A DNA stretch of 64,000 bases from Clostridia bacterium (lineage in GTDB: Bacteria > Bacillota > Clostridia > Oscillospirales > CAG-272). The position numbers were made by a program, and so were the translations under genes. Location: contig JAGATD010000047.1 in assembly GCA_017621415.1 (NCBI GenBank), positions 1 through 64,000 of the forward strand. The letters run 5' to 3'. Below the pieces are notes generated by a model. The model had not been told where the DNA came from and searched no databases. It saw nothing but the letters and a program-made list of their open reading frames with translations. Below, in pieces: positions 1-6,707 of the stretch (positions are counted from its first letter, which is position 1; each line of letters opens with the position of its first letter).

Positions 1-125
1 ATGAATACGTCGGAGGTAGCGAAGCGTCCTGAAGGTGTTAGAAAACGACTAAGTGTCGTTTTCCCCTGAAGGTGACCGAGCCTCAGCGAGAGCAGTCGGC
101 GATAGAAAAAGAGCATAAAAAAGAA
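1..125. repeat. Hairpin-rich repeat region, cut by the window edge
   Basis: The ten-base word CCTGAAGGTG occurs at 28-37 and 65-74, separated by a hairpin at about 41-63 (GAAAACGAC pairing with GTCGTTTTC). More G/C-rich short inverted segments follow to about 113. No ORF is supported. The design (word, unique hairpin, word) resembles the arrays at 4.5, 6.5 and 10.9 kb, but the left part lies outside the window. Confidence 0.45.
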
Positions 126-170
126 GAAATTCGTAGAATTTCAACCTTATAAACAAAAAAACATAAAGTT

Positions 171-213
171 AGAGCAAAGATGCCTAGTTTTTTTTGACAT
201 CTTTGCTCTTTTT
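171..213. terminator. Hairpin terminator downstream of the AraC gene
   Basis: A 12-bp perfect stem (171-182 with 198-209) is flanked by T-rich runs, so it could stop transcription of the AraC gene read from the right as well as anything entering from the left. Confidence 0.7.
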
Positions 214-251
214 CGGTTGTGCCTAAATGAAGCAGCCCCTTTTTGCGTTTA

Positions 252-1205
252 TTATTGATGACGCCTCATAACAAGGGGAGATTGATTGTATCTCTTTTTG
301 AATTCTCGGTGAAAATAGGATTCATTCTCATACCCCACCACCTCAATTATTTTACTTATTGGCATATCGCTTTTTAAAACAAGCTCCTTGGCTCTTTTCA
401 TTCTCTCGTCAATTAAAAGCTCTTTAAAGCTCTTTCCAAAATATTCGGATATTACCTTTGAGAGATATGGTGTAGACAGATGACATATTTTGCTAAGCTC
501 TGCTAGGGAAGCTGTTCTGTAGCTTGAAAAAATATACTCCTTAATTTCGTTTTTTCGTCTTTCCTCGGGTGTATAGCTCTTGGTTGAATACAGTAAAAGC
601 TTTTTGCTTTTTAGCGAGAGGTATTTAAAAAGAAGAGCAACCATTCTTGTCATAACAGTATTGTCAGGGGTGTATTCCGTAAGCTCAAAGAGAAGATTTT
701 CTATAATGTTTTCAATCTGCTTTTGTCCATTGGTTCTGAAATGCAAATACATTGGCGCGCCGTCTTTTTTTGCGTTTTCACCGGCAAAGTCCTCAAAAAC
801 CGTGCCTGAAAGCTCGTGGCTTATATCCAGGAAAAATTCGTCTGACATTATAATGTTTATTCCAAGGTCGCAGCTATCCGCTCGGTTAACCGAGTGAGAC
901 ACGTGCTTGTTCATTATTAAAATGTCACCGGTGTCAAGGTGTATCTCTCTGCCGTCTATAATATGAGTCAGACTGCCGCCAACCACAGTAACCATTTCGA
1001 CAAAGTTATGTGTGTGCTCGGGGAATGGTGCAAAGCGGGTGTGCGGCCGCTGAAAAACATAGGGCTCGCCTCCTTTAAGTCTGGCTGCGTTTATGGAAAA
1101 TCCGTCTCCTACGGCATAGTCGCGGGAGTTAATTTTTCCTCCGGAAAGCAGTCTTTTTTCTTCTTCGGTTATTGCTGAAAGCTTGTTTATAAGTTCCTTT
1201 TCCAT
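252..1205 (-). CDS. AraC-family regulator, probable control of rhamnose isomerase
   Basis: Transcription factor of the cupin-AraC type (317 aa). Residues about 55-125 form the sugar-sensing cupin (a 'PEHTHNFVEM' metal-binding-like strand and a 'GDILIMNKHVSHS' strand). Residues about 215-317 hold the two AraC helix-turn-helix motifs, ending in the usual 'GYENESYFHREFKKRYNQSP' signature. The ATG at 1205 follows a GAAAGGAG ribosome-binding site. It is divergent from the L-rhamnose isomerase gene across a 149-base intergenic region, so control of that gene is the natural inference. Other L-rhamnose pathway genes (kinase, aldolase) are absent here. Confidence 0.85.
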   Translation of the reverse strand: MEKELINKLSAITEEEKRLLSGGKINSRDYAVGDGFSINAARLKGGEPYVFQRPHTRFAPFPEHTHNFVEMVTVVGGSLTHIIDGREIHLDTGDILIMNKHVSHSVNRADSCDLGINIIMSDEFFLDISHELSGTVFEDFAGENAKKDGAPMYLHFRTNGQKQIENIIENLLFELTEYTPDNTVMTRMVALLFKYLSLKSKKLLLYSTKSYTPEERRKNEIKEYIFSSYRTASLAELSKICHLSTPYLSKVISEYFGKSFKELLIDERMKRAKELVLKSDMPISKIIEVVGYENESYFHREFKKRYNQSPLVMRRHQ

Positions 1206-1354
1206 AAAGCGCTCCTTTCAACACATATTTTAACATACGCATATGCAAAATGCAAGATGAAGATTAAATAAAGACGGTTTTTATAATAAAATTAACACTT
1301 GTCTATATTTAAACTGTGTGGTAGTATAAAAGAAAAAATAGAATTGGAGATAAT

Positions 1355-2593
1355 ATGAGTTACCAAGAAGCAAAAAAAGCATATGCTAAAATGGGAATTG
1401 ACACCGAGGAAGCCATAAGGAGGCTCTCGAATATTACAATCTCGCTTCACTGCTGGCAAGGAGACGATGTTATCGGCTTTGATAGCCGCGAAGCGCTTTC
1501 GGGCGGAATTCAAACAACAGGAAATTATCCGGGCAGAGCAAGAACGCCCGAGGAGCTTATGGCAGATATGGATAAGGCTATGAAGCTTATCCCCGGAAAA
1601 AAGAAGCTGAATCTCCACGCATCATATGCAATTTTCAAAGACGGAGAATCGGTAGGCAGAGACAAGCTTCGTCCCGAGCATTTTGCCCTATGGGTAGACT
1701 TTGCAAAGGCGAGAGGCCTGGGAATAGATTTTAATCCCACATTCTTTGCTCACCCTATGGTAAAGGATAATCTTACCCTCTCTTCGCCTGATGACAGTGT
1801 GAGAAAATACTGGATAGCCCACGGCAAGGCCTGCCTTAAAATAGCCGAGTATTTTGCCACCGAAACAGGTGTTCCCACGGTAATAAACTTCTGGATTCCC
1901 GACGGATATAAGGAAACACCTCAGGACCGCATGGGTCCAAGGGCCAGATATGCCGCGTCAATGGACGAAATCCTTTCCGAGAAGTACGACAAATCCAAGG
2001 TTTATGTAACCCTTGAATCAAAGGTCTTTGGAATAGGCCTTGAATCCTATACAGTAGGCTCGGCAGAGTTTTGTCTTTCCTATTCGGCAAGCAGAGGAAT
2101 TACCCCTCTTATGGATAACGGACATTATCACCCGACAGAGGTTGTGTCGGATAAAATTTCCTCGCTTTTACTCTTTAATGACAAGGTTGCCCTCCACGTG
2201 ACCTGCGGTGTGCGCTGGGATTCTGACCATGTTGTTATCCTTGATGATGAAACAAAGGAGATAGCAAAGGAAATTGTAAGATGCGGTGAGGATAAGGTGT
2301 TTATTGCTCTTGATTACTTTGACGCGTCTATAAACAGAGTTGCTGCATGGGTGATTGGCGCGAGAAATGTAAACAAAGCATTACTTTTAGCCCTGCTTTC
2401 GCCAAATTCCGAGGCAAAGGCATTGCAGGATAGCTCAAGCTTTACAAGAATGCTTGCCCTCTCCGAGGAGATGAAGACTATGCCGTTCTCCGACGTTTGG
2501 GAGGAGTATTGTAACAGAGCCTGTGTGCCGGCAGGTATTGAATGGCTTGAGGAAGTTGAAAAGTATGAAAAGGAAGTGTTGCTTCAGAGATAA
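1355..2593 (+). CDS. rhaA: L-rhamnose isomerase
   Basis: Cytoplasmic TIM-barrel enzyme converting L-rhamnose to L-rhamnulose. The 412-aa length matches the family, and 'ISLHCWQGDDV' near residue 30, 'KLNLHASYA' near 88 and the metal-site region 'LDNGHYHPTE'-like (here MDNGHYHPTE, about 252-261) are characteristic. A GGAGA-type ribosome-binding site precedes the ATG. The partner kinase and aldolase are not in the window, but lactaldehyde reductase, which handles the lactaldehyde product of rhamnose breakdown, is at 16.4 kb. A divergent AraC gene is the likely regulator. Confidence 0.93.
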   Translation: MSYQEAKKAYAKMGIDTEEAIRRLSNITISLHCWQGDDVIGFDSREALSGGIQTTGNYPGRARTPEELMADMDKAMKLIPGKKKLNLHASYAIFKDGESVGRDKLRPEHFALWVDFAKARGLGIDFNPTFFAHPMVKDNLTLSSPDDSVRKYWIAHGKACLKIAEYFATETGVPTVINFWIPDGYKETPQDRMGPRARYAASMDEILSEKYDKSKVYVTLESKVFGIGLESYTVGSAEFCLSYSASRGITPLMDNGHYHPTEVVSDKISSLLLFNDKVALHVTCGVRWDSDHVVILDDETKEIAKEIVRCGEDKVFIALDYFDASINRVAAWVIGARNVNKALLLALLSPNSEAKALQDSSSFTRMLALSEEMKTMPFSDVWEEYCNRACVPAGIEWLEEVEKYEKEVLLQR

Positions 2594-2611
2594 TTTCATA
2601 CGGAAAAGAAT

Positions 2612-2658
2612 AAAATGCACTTAATAAGCTTCAGTTAGCCGAATTAAGTGCATTTTTT
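2612..2658. terminator. Terminator between rhaA and the converging PspC gene
   Basis: A 14-bp stem (2612-2625 with 2643-2656) is flanked by A and T runs, giving a bidirectional intrinsic terminator between converging genes. Confidence 0.85.
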
Positions 2659-2663
2659 CATGA

Positions 2664-3164
2664 TCAGGGTTTTTCTATATTAACATCAAAATAAAAACCG
2701 AATTTCATCGCAACAGCCAAAGCTATGTATACGAAACCTCCGACCATAAGGAACATTGATGCGCACATTGCAAATCTAACCGTATCTACTTTCCATCCCT
2801 TTGCCGCAGCAAGCATGCTGCATACTCCCCATATTTTTTTCTGTGGGAAGTAGTCGTCTAATTCAAAAGAACCAATGTTATTTTTCAATACAGAATTAAA
2901 AGGGTTAAGCTTCAACATTGGATTAATCGTTGAAGAAATCTTTTTTAATGTGCCAAACCAAGACTGTCTCGAATTGTCTATCCTTTCAAAATGCTTTGCG
3001 TATTGCAAAAATTCCTTGGCTGATTTATCTGTTTTATCCTTGTGCTCGGCATAAAATTTCAATTCTTTTTTCAGTTCCTCGGGAGAATTGAAATTACCTA
3101 TTTCCTTAAGCTTTTCCTTATATATCTCATGTAAATCATTATAATATGCGCTGTAACCGAGCAA
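2664..3164 (-). pseudogene. PspC-domain membrane protein, probably 5'-truncated
   Basis: The C-terminal 60 residues match the PspC fold: a 'GVCSMLAAAKGWKVDTVRFAMC' type segment followed by a hydrophobic helix. Before it lies a charged soluble region. The only conventional start is a TTG at 3164 with no ribosome-binding site. The same frame stays open upstream to about 3270 and still reads like protein (for example 'KETDSYYNYANIKPRLF'), but offers no ATG, GTG or TTG. This suggests the true N terminus was lost, with the break close to the hairpin at 3273-3293 that bounds the structured element. A functional short form started at TTG cannot be excluded. Confidence 0.5.
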
Positions 3165-3272
3165 AAACAGGCGAGGTTTTATGTTAGCGTAATTGTAATA
3201 AGAATCTGTCTCTTTTACGGTGTGAGTGCTGATTATTTTATAGGAATTAAAGAGGAGAAGAAATAATAAAAA

Positions 3273-3293
3273 TCCTGACCACGAGGATCAGGA
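3273..3293 (-). terminator. Distal copy of a duplicated hairpin
   Basis: TCCTGA pairs with TCAGGA around the loop CCACGAGGA. The hairpin at 3442-3484 has nearly the same loop (CCACAAGGA) and the related stem TCCCGA/TCGGGA, so paired bases changed together. On the minus strand a T-rich run follows it. Confidence 0.55.
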
Positions 3294-3305
3294 GAAAGAA
3301 AAAGG

Positions 3306-3399
3306 CCGGGTATTCGCGAAGCGAAGATGCCCACACTCTCCGTCTGGCAAACAAGCTTGCCGACCTCCGAGTGGGGTATGTGAACCGGTTTCCTCGGCT
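3306..3399 (-). ncRNA. Candidate structured RNA element, copy 1
   Basis: Read on the minus strand this segment aligns by eye with 10667-10772 at roughly 70% identity. Shared elements are GGTTC.CATACCCCA, TGTGGG.ATCTTCGC and GCGAATACCC. A stem pairs ATACCCCACTC with GAGTGTGGGCAT. In copy 2 the inner bases are GTC/GAC instead of CTC/GAG, which keeps pairing. It lies between two copies of a terminator hairpin, downstream of the lipoprotein gene. I recognise no known RNA family. Confidence 0.5.
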
Positions 3400-3441
3400 C
3401 CGCGTGCCTCGGAAAGCAGGCTCAAAGCGAGACCGCATTTC

Positions 3442-3484
3442 CAAAACAACAATCCCGACCACAAGGATCGGGATTGTTGTTTTG
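3442..3484 (-). terminator. Terminator of the lipoprotein gene (proximal copy)
   Basis: A 17-bp perfect stem (3442-3458 with 3468-3484) sits 26 bases beyond the stop of the upstream minus-strand lipoprotein gene. On the minus strand the 3' arm ends in TTGTTTTG. Confidence 0.8.
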
Positions 3485-3510
3485 GCGCGTGTTGACAAAA
3501 AAGATGCCAA

Positions 3511-3987
3511 TTATTGTTTTTCAATAATGATTACATTTTCATCATAATCAATAGAAATCCTTACGGGATAATCTAAAAAAGTTTGAAACAAACACTGTAC
3601 TGTATTATCATCGACCATCAATGTTCCGTTTCTAACCTCACAAACGAAGTGAGCGTTTCCGGGAGCACAAGTCAAATAATTCTCATCGCCGTTTGATTTT
3701 GTTAGAGTTTTTTCAGATATTGATATTCTATATTCAACTTCATTGCATACAAACGTTGCGTGATCATTGTCAAGCCATGTCAAATTAAATCCCAATGATG
3801 TAAGCGTTTCACAAAGAGGTAATACGGCGTAATCGTCGTATATTTCCGCGTTGTTAACTATCACAATATCAGCGGAATCTGCCATGTTGGAATTCTCGGT
3901 TTCCGCTTCGTTGTTCTTTGCAGGCGAACAGGAATACATACTGAAAACCAAGACAAAAAGTATGAGTAATAATATCGTTTTCTTCAT
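3511..3987 (-). CDS. Small lipoprotein with copper-amine-oxidase-like stalk domain
   Basis: Predicted lipoprotein of 158 aa: a hydrophobic signal with the lipobox-like 'SMYSC' near residue 19, a polar Asn/Glu-rich linker, then about 110 residues that resemble the 'stalk' domain named after the N-terminal domain of copper amine oxidases (a pattern like 'AVLPLCETLTSLGFNLTW'). The family occurs on Gram-positive surfaces and usually has no catalytic role. The ATG at 3987 is preferred over an upstream GTG at 3996 because GAAAGGCGG sits at a suitable distance. It appears monocistronic with its own terminator. Confidence 0.65.
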   Translation of the reverse strand: MKKTILLLILFVLVFSMYSCSPAKNNEAETENSNMADSADIVIVNNAEIYDDYAVLPLCETLTSLGFNLTWLDNDHATFVCNEVEYRISISEKTLTKSNGDENYLTCAPGNAHFVCEVRNGTLMVDDNTVQCLFQTFLDYPVRISIDYDENVIIIEKQ

Positions 3988-4129
3988 AATATACACCGCC
4001 TTTCTGATTTCATTATATTACAATTTTTTAATATTCTCCTTGTAGTATTTCAAACAAAAATTGCCTTTCGGTCGGGTTAAACACCATTATACCGAAAGGA
4101 AGTTACAAGTCCAGATAAATATTTGAAAA

Positions 4130-4489
4130 TTATTTGTTATCAATATTCGCTTTTGCCGTTCGGCATGAAGAAACAAGCATCACGCGAAGCGTGGCGCATT
4201 TATCAGACAGAATTTTATATTGCTTTTCATCAATATAATTTGTTCTGTATGCAAGCTCAAGCCAATATCCTGTTTCACTTGCCTCTTTGAGCGCGATTTC
4301 AAGCTTGGATATGAAATCCTTTTTGCCTTGTGCATACTGTGCCTCGTGGACATTTGCACCAATCGACGTTCCGCTTCTACCGATCTGATTTGCAATTACG
4401 GATTCGTGATTCGATTTTAAGAATTTGACAAGGTTAATAATATCAACGGAAAATTCCATTGATAATTCACGGAGTTTAGATTCAGCCAT
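4130..4489 (-). CDS. Four-helix bundle protein (S23/Avd-like)
   Basis: A 119-aa protein with the full profile of the 'four helix bundle' (23S rRNA intervening-sequence, TIGR02436) family: 'LSMEFSVDII' start, 'QIGRSGTSIGANVHEAQYA' near residue 38, 'KLEIALKEASETGYWLELA' near 63, and a final helix. Relatives are encoded in rRNA intervening sequences, and the Avd accessory protein of diversity-generating retroelements has the same fold. No reverse transcriptase is present here. The ATG follows GAGGTGC. The gene starts 54 bases from the hairpin array at 4544-4713, which suggests a functional link (inference). Confidence 0.85.
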   Translation of the reverse strand: MAESKLRELSMEFSVDIINLVKFLKSNHESVIANQIGRSGTSIGANVHEAQYAQGKKDFISKLEIALKEASETGYWLELAYRTNYIDEKQYKILSDKCATLRVMLVSSCRTAKANIDNK

Positions 4490-4543
4490 AGCAGCACCTC
4501 GCTTTCGGTTATATTATAGCATAAATTTGATTGTTTGTAAATA

Positions 4544-4713
4544 GTGATGTTATGGCTTCGCCATAGTGATGTAGTGCTAACGCACAGTGATGTATTGCTC
4601 CTTCGTCGCAAAGTGATGTGATGTTTGCCCACTTCGCCGAAGGCGAAACATCACTCACGCAGTGAACATCACTGCCAAAGGCAACATCTCTTGCCCGCAA
4701 GGGCAAACATCGT
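4544..4713. repeat. Word-and-hairpin array, GTGATGT type
   Basis: GTGATGT occurs at 4544, 4566, 4587, 4613 and, overlapping, 4618. The inverted form ACATCAC occurs at 4648 and 4666, with degenerate copies at 4684 and 4707. Each word is followed by a different mini-hairpin (for example TATGGC-ttc-GCCATA, GTGC-taac-GCAC, TGCCaaaGGCA, TTGCCCgcaaGGGCAA). The left half is direct and the right half inverted, so the whole array can fold into one long stem with side hairpins. It lies just downstream of tRNA-Cys and upstream of the four-helix-bundle gene. Confidence 0.85.
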
Positions 4714-4715
4714 TC

Positions 4716-4755
4716 CAAACAAAAGAGCACTGCTCTCGCAGTGCTCTTTTGTTTG
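4716..4755 (-). terminator. tRNA-Cys terminator
   Basis: An 18-bp perfect stem with loop tctc begins at the encoded CCA end of tRNA-Cys. On the minus strand the 3' arm is CTCTTTTGTTTG, a usable but interrupted T tract. Confidence 0.75.
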
Positions 4756-4828
4756 GAGGTGACGGCCGGATTTGAACCGGCGGATAACGGTGTTGCAGAC
4801 CGGGGCCTTACCACTTGGCTACGTCACC
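4754..4828 (-). tRNA. tRNA-Cys (GCA)
   Basis: The minus strand folds as a cloverleaf: acceptor GGTGACG with CGTCACC, anticodon loop CTGCAAC (anticodon GCA), T-loop TTCAAAT, discriminator T and encoded CCA. Position 27-43 appears mismatched. A U discriminator is typical of tRNA-Cys. Confidence 0.93.
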
Positions 4829-4976
4829 AGATTTTGTTTTACCCTAATATTATATCAAAGGAAGTTCGATTTGTCAAGCCTTTTTTATATTTTATTTCAT
4901 AAATTTCAGTTTTATTAACTTTTCATCGTTTTTATTATCCAAAATGTTAAAAAACATAGATTATACGTCACGGCTC

Positions 4977-5005
4977 TTGACATTTTTGACATTTGATGAT
5001 AAAAT
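4977..5005 (+). promoter_or_regulatory. Sigma-A type promoter of mgtC
   Basis: TTGACA at 4977-4982 and TAAAAT at 5000-5005 with a 17-base spacer, 44 bases before the ATG. Confidence 0.7.
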
Positions 5006-5048
5006 ACATATCATTATTATATAATGTAATTAAGGAGAGCACGGTGTT

Positions 5049-5744
5049 ATGGAAGAAATAATGGAATTTATGCATGACTTTAATCCATTGACAATAGCGA
5101 TAAGACTTGTCTTAGCAATGATATTTGGCGGCGCTATCGGTATCGAGAGAGGAAAACAGGGTAGAGCCGCGGGAATGCGTACCCATATTCTTGTTTGCCT
5201 CGGAGCCGCTCTCGTAACAATGATAGGCTTCTTTACCACTGAGGTCCTCGGCTACTCAAACGACCCTCTTCGTATTGCCGCACAGGTCGTTTCGGGAATA
5301 GGTTTCCTCGGAGTGGGCACAATACTTCTTAAGGGCAGATTCCAGATAACAGGACTTACAACAGCTGCCGGACTTTGGTGCGCTGCCACAATAGGTCTTT
5401 CTCTTGGCGCAGGATTTTACGAGGGGGCGCTTATAGTATTTATCTGCGCAATTCTAACGATAACCATTGTTTCAAGACTTGAGAGCACTCTTAACAGAAA
5501 ATACAGACGCTTTGGAATGTATGTTGAGATTACATCAGACAAGGCGGTAAGAGTAGCGCTTGATATGATGGAGCAAAAGTGGCGCATCAGCGATATTCAG
5601 ATAACCTCACCCCGCAGCGGAACAAGCGGTAACGTAGGCATTGAGGTGAATATCCACAACCGTAATTTTTTAACTACTCCGGATGAGATAGCAAAAGTCC
5701 TCGAAAAAGAGGAATATGTCGTTTTCGCATTGGAATCTATTTAA
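5049..5744 (+). CDS. mgtC: MgtC/SapB-family membrane protein
   Basis: Inner-membrane protein of 231 aa. Residues 10-140 hold the MgtC hydrophobic core with the hallmark 'GGAIGIERGKQGRAAGMRTH' near 28-47 and 'GIGFLGVGTI' near 84. Residues about 150-231 form the soluble C-terminal ACT-like domain. MgtC proteins are linked to growth in low magnesium and to membrane potential or ATP-synthase control in some pathogens; the role in commensal Clostridia is not established. AAGGAG lies 11 bases before the ATG. Single gene with its own promoter and terminator. Confidence 0.88.
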   Translation: MEEIMEFMHDFNPLTIAIRLVLAMIFGGAIGIERGKQGRAAGMRTHILVCLGAALVTMIGFFTTEVLGYSNDPLRIAAQVVSGIGFLGVGTILLKGRFQITGLTTAAGLWCAATIGLSLGAGFYEGALIVFICAILTITIVSRLESTLNRKYRRFGMYVEITSDKAVRVALDMMEQKWRISDIQITSPRSGTSGNVGIEVNIHNRNFLTTPDEIAKVLEKEEYVVFALESI

Positions 5745-5754
5745 AAATAGCAAG

Positions 5755-5802
5755 ATTGCCGAGGATAAACAGCTCTTTTTTAGCCTCCTCGGCAATTTTT
5801 TT
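5755..5802 (+). terminator. mgtC terminator
   Basis: An 11-bp stem (ATTGCCGAGGA with TCCTCGGCAAT) is followed by a T run. Confidence 0.85.
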
Positions 5803-5832
5803 AAAAATATATAATTTTTTTCAAAAAACTAC

Positions 5833-5861
5833 TTGACAAATTCGATTTGCTTTGATATAAT
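5833..5861 (+). promoter_or_regulatory. Consensus promoter of the tRNA operon
   Basis: TTGACA at 5833-5838 and TATAAT at 5856-5861, both perfect, with a 17-base spacer, 16 bases before tRNA-Val. Confidence 0.88.
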
Positions 5862-5877
5862 GTTAAGGCACTCAATC

Positions 5878-5953
5878 GGAAGGTTAGCTCAGTTGGGAGA
5901 GCATCTGCCTTACAAGCAGAGGGTCACAGGTTCGAGCCCTGTACTTTCCACCA
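5878..5953 (+). tRNA. tRNA-Val (TAC)
   Basis: Full cloverleaf: acceptor GGAAGGT/ACTTTCC, anticodon loop CTTACAA, TTCGAGC T-loop, encoded CCA. First of a four-tRNA operon. Confidence 0.96.
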
Positions 5954-5985
5954 GAACTTGCAATAGCGAGTTCATTTACGGGTTT

Positions 5986-6062
5986 GGCTTGGTAGCTCAG
6001 TTGGTTAGAGCGCTAGCCTGTCACGCTAGAGGTCGTGGGTTCGAGCCCCATCCGAGTCGCCA
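5986..6062 (+). tRNA. tRNA-Asp (GTC)
   Basis: Cloverleaf with acceptor GGCTTGG/CCGAGTC, anticodon loop CTGTCAC, discriminator G and encoded CCA. Confidence 0.96.
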
Positions 6063-6070
6063 TCCCGTAT

Positions 6071-6146
6071 GCCTCTGTAGCTCAGTTGGTAGAGCAGGGG
6101 ACTGAAAATCCCCGTGTCGTTGGTTCGATTCCGACCGGAGGCACCA
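6071..6146 (+). tRNA. tRNA-Phe (GAA)
   Basis: Cloverleaf with acceptor GCCTCTG/CGGAGGC, anticodon loop CTGAAAA, discriminator A and encoded CCA. Confidence 0.96.
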
Positions 6147-6151
6147 TATTT

Positions 6152-6227
6152 GCGGATTTAGCTCATTTGGTAGAGCGCCACCTTGCCAAGGTGGAGGTGG
6201 CGGGTTCGAGCCCCGTAATCCGCTCCA
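6152..6227 (+). tRNA. tRNA-Gly (GCC)
   Basis: Cloverleaf with acceptor GCGGATT/AATCCGC, anticodon loop TTGCCAA, discriminator T and encoded CCA. The last 17 bases are repeated exactly at 6434-6450. Confidence 0.96.
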
Positions 6228-6230
6228 TGA

Positions 6231-6259
6231 AAAAAGGCACTCACATAGAGTGTCTTTTT
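6231..6259 (+). terminator. Terminator of the tRNA operon (proximal)
   Basis: GGCACTC pairs with GAGTGTC and is followed by TTTTTG. Confidence 0.75.
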
Positions 6260-6265
6260 GTTTTT

Positions 6266-6433
6266 ACCTATACCCGGGGCTCTGCTCCCGCCAAGAACTC
6301 TCCGAGTTCTGCGGGTTCTTTCCGGTACGTTCGTGTGTCGCCGCCTATCGCCTGCGCCTGCTCGGCTCTGCCGTCTCGCACTCGGCGCACTTCGCTTCAC
6401 GAAAACAGTTATTAACTGTTTTCCGCTAGCTCA
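6266..6433. repeat. Hairpin-rich insert between duplicated tRNA-Gly ends
   Basis: A G/C-richer segment with several local hairpins, including AACTCTCCGAGTT and AAAACAGTTATTAACTGTTTT near 6403-6422. No ORF is supported on either strand. It lies between the operon terminator and a second copy of the tRNA-Gly 3' end plus another terminator, the same layout as the elements at 3.3 and 10.7 kb, although its sequence differs. Confidence 0.5.
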
Positions 6434-6450
6434 CCCCGTAATCCGCTCCA
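6434..6450 (+). repeat. Duplicate of the tRNA-Gly 3' end
   Basis: A 17-base exact copy of positions 6211-6227 (T-arm 3' side, acceptor and CCA). It resembles an attachment-site remnant or the end of a local duplication. It is followed at once by a new terminator. Confidence 0.8.
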
Positions 6451-6483
6451 AAAAAAGACCGTTTGAAAAAACGGTCTTTTTTT
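6451..6483 (+). terminator. Terminator after the duplicated tRNA-Gly end
   Basis: AAAGACCGTTT pairs with AAACGGTCTTT and is followed by a long T run. Confidence 0.8.
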
Positions 6484-6485
6484 AT

Positions 6486-6654
6486 CCAATCCGAAGAATT
6501 GGTATGGAATCACGACGCAGTCGTGCATGGAATTGCCGCAGGCGTATGGAATCATGCGTCAACGTGCATATTCCTTCGGATTGATGCCATACATCTCTTC
6601 CTGATGATTCCATACGGCAGATAAGCCGCCGATTCCATACACGGCCTTGCCGTG
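6486..6654. repeat. Word-and-hairpin array, TATGGAAT type
   Basis: TATGGAAT occurs at 6503 and 6545, and the variant CATGGAAT at 6526. The inverted form ATTCCATA occurs at 6607 and 6632. Between words are unique hairpins, for example CACGAcgcagTCGTG, CGGCagataaGCCG and CACGGCcttGCCGTG. AATCCGAAGAAT near 6488 also pairs with ATTCCTTCGGATT near 6570. Same direct-then-inverted plan as the arrays at 4.5 and 10.9 kb with an unrelated word. Confidence 0.8.
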
Positions 6655-6707
6655 ATTTGTAAGTATCTTTTTTCTTTATAGAAAAGCCACGCTTCACGTC
6701 ATTCTAA

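Noticed and set aside
3247-3510. Minus-strand open frame through the 3.3 kb structured element
   Set aside because: It runs straight through two hairpins and the RNA-like element, and the translation is Arg/Ser-rich without homology.
4130-4489. Diversity-generating retroelement based on the Avd-like gene
   Set aside because: No reverse transcriptase, template repeat or variable repeat is visible anywhere in the window.
4544-4713. CRISPR array
   Set aside because: The repeated word is only seven bases, spacers are palindromic and of varying length, half the words are inverted, and no cas genes are present.
5833-6415. Open frames across the tRNA operon
   Set aside because: They are products of tRNA sequence read as codons; the tRNA cloverleaves explain the region.
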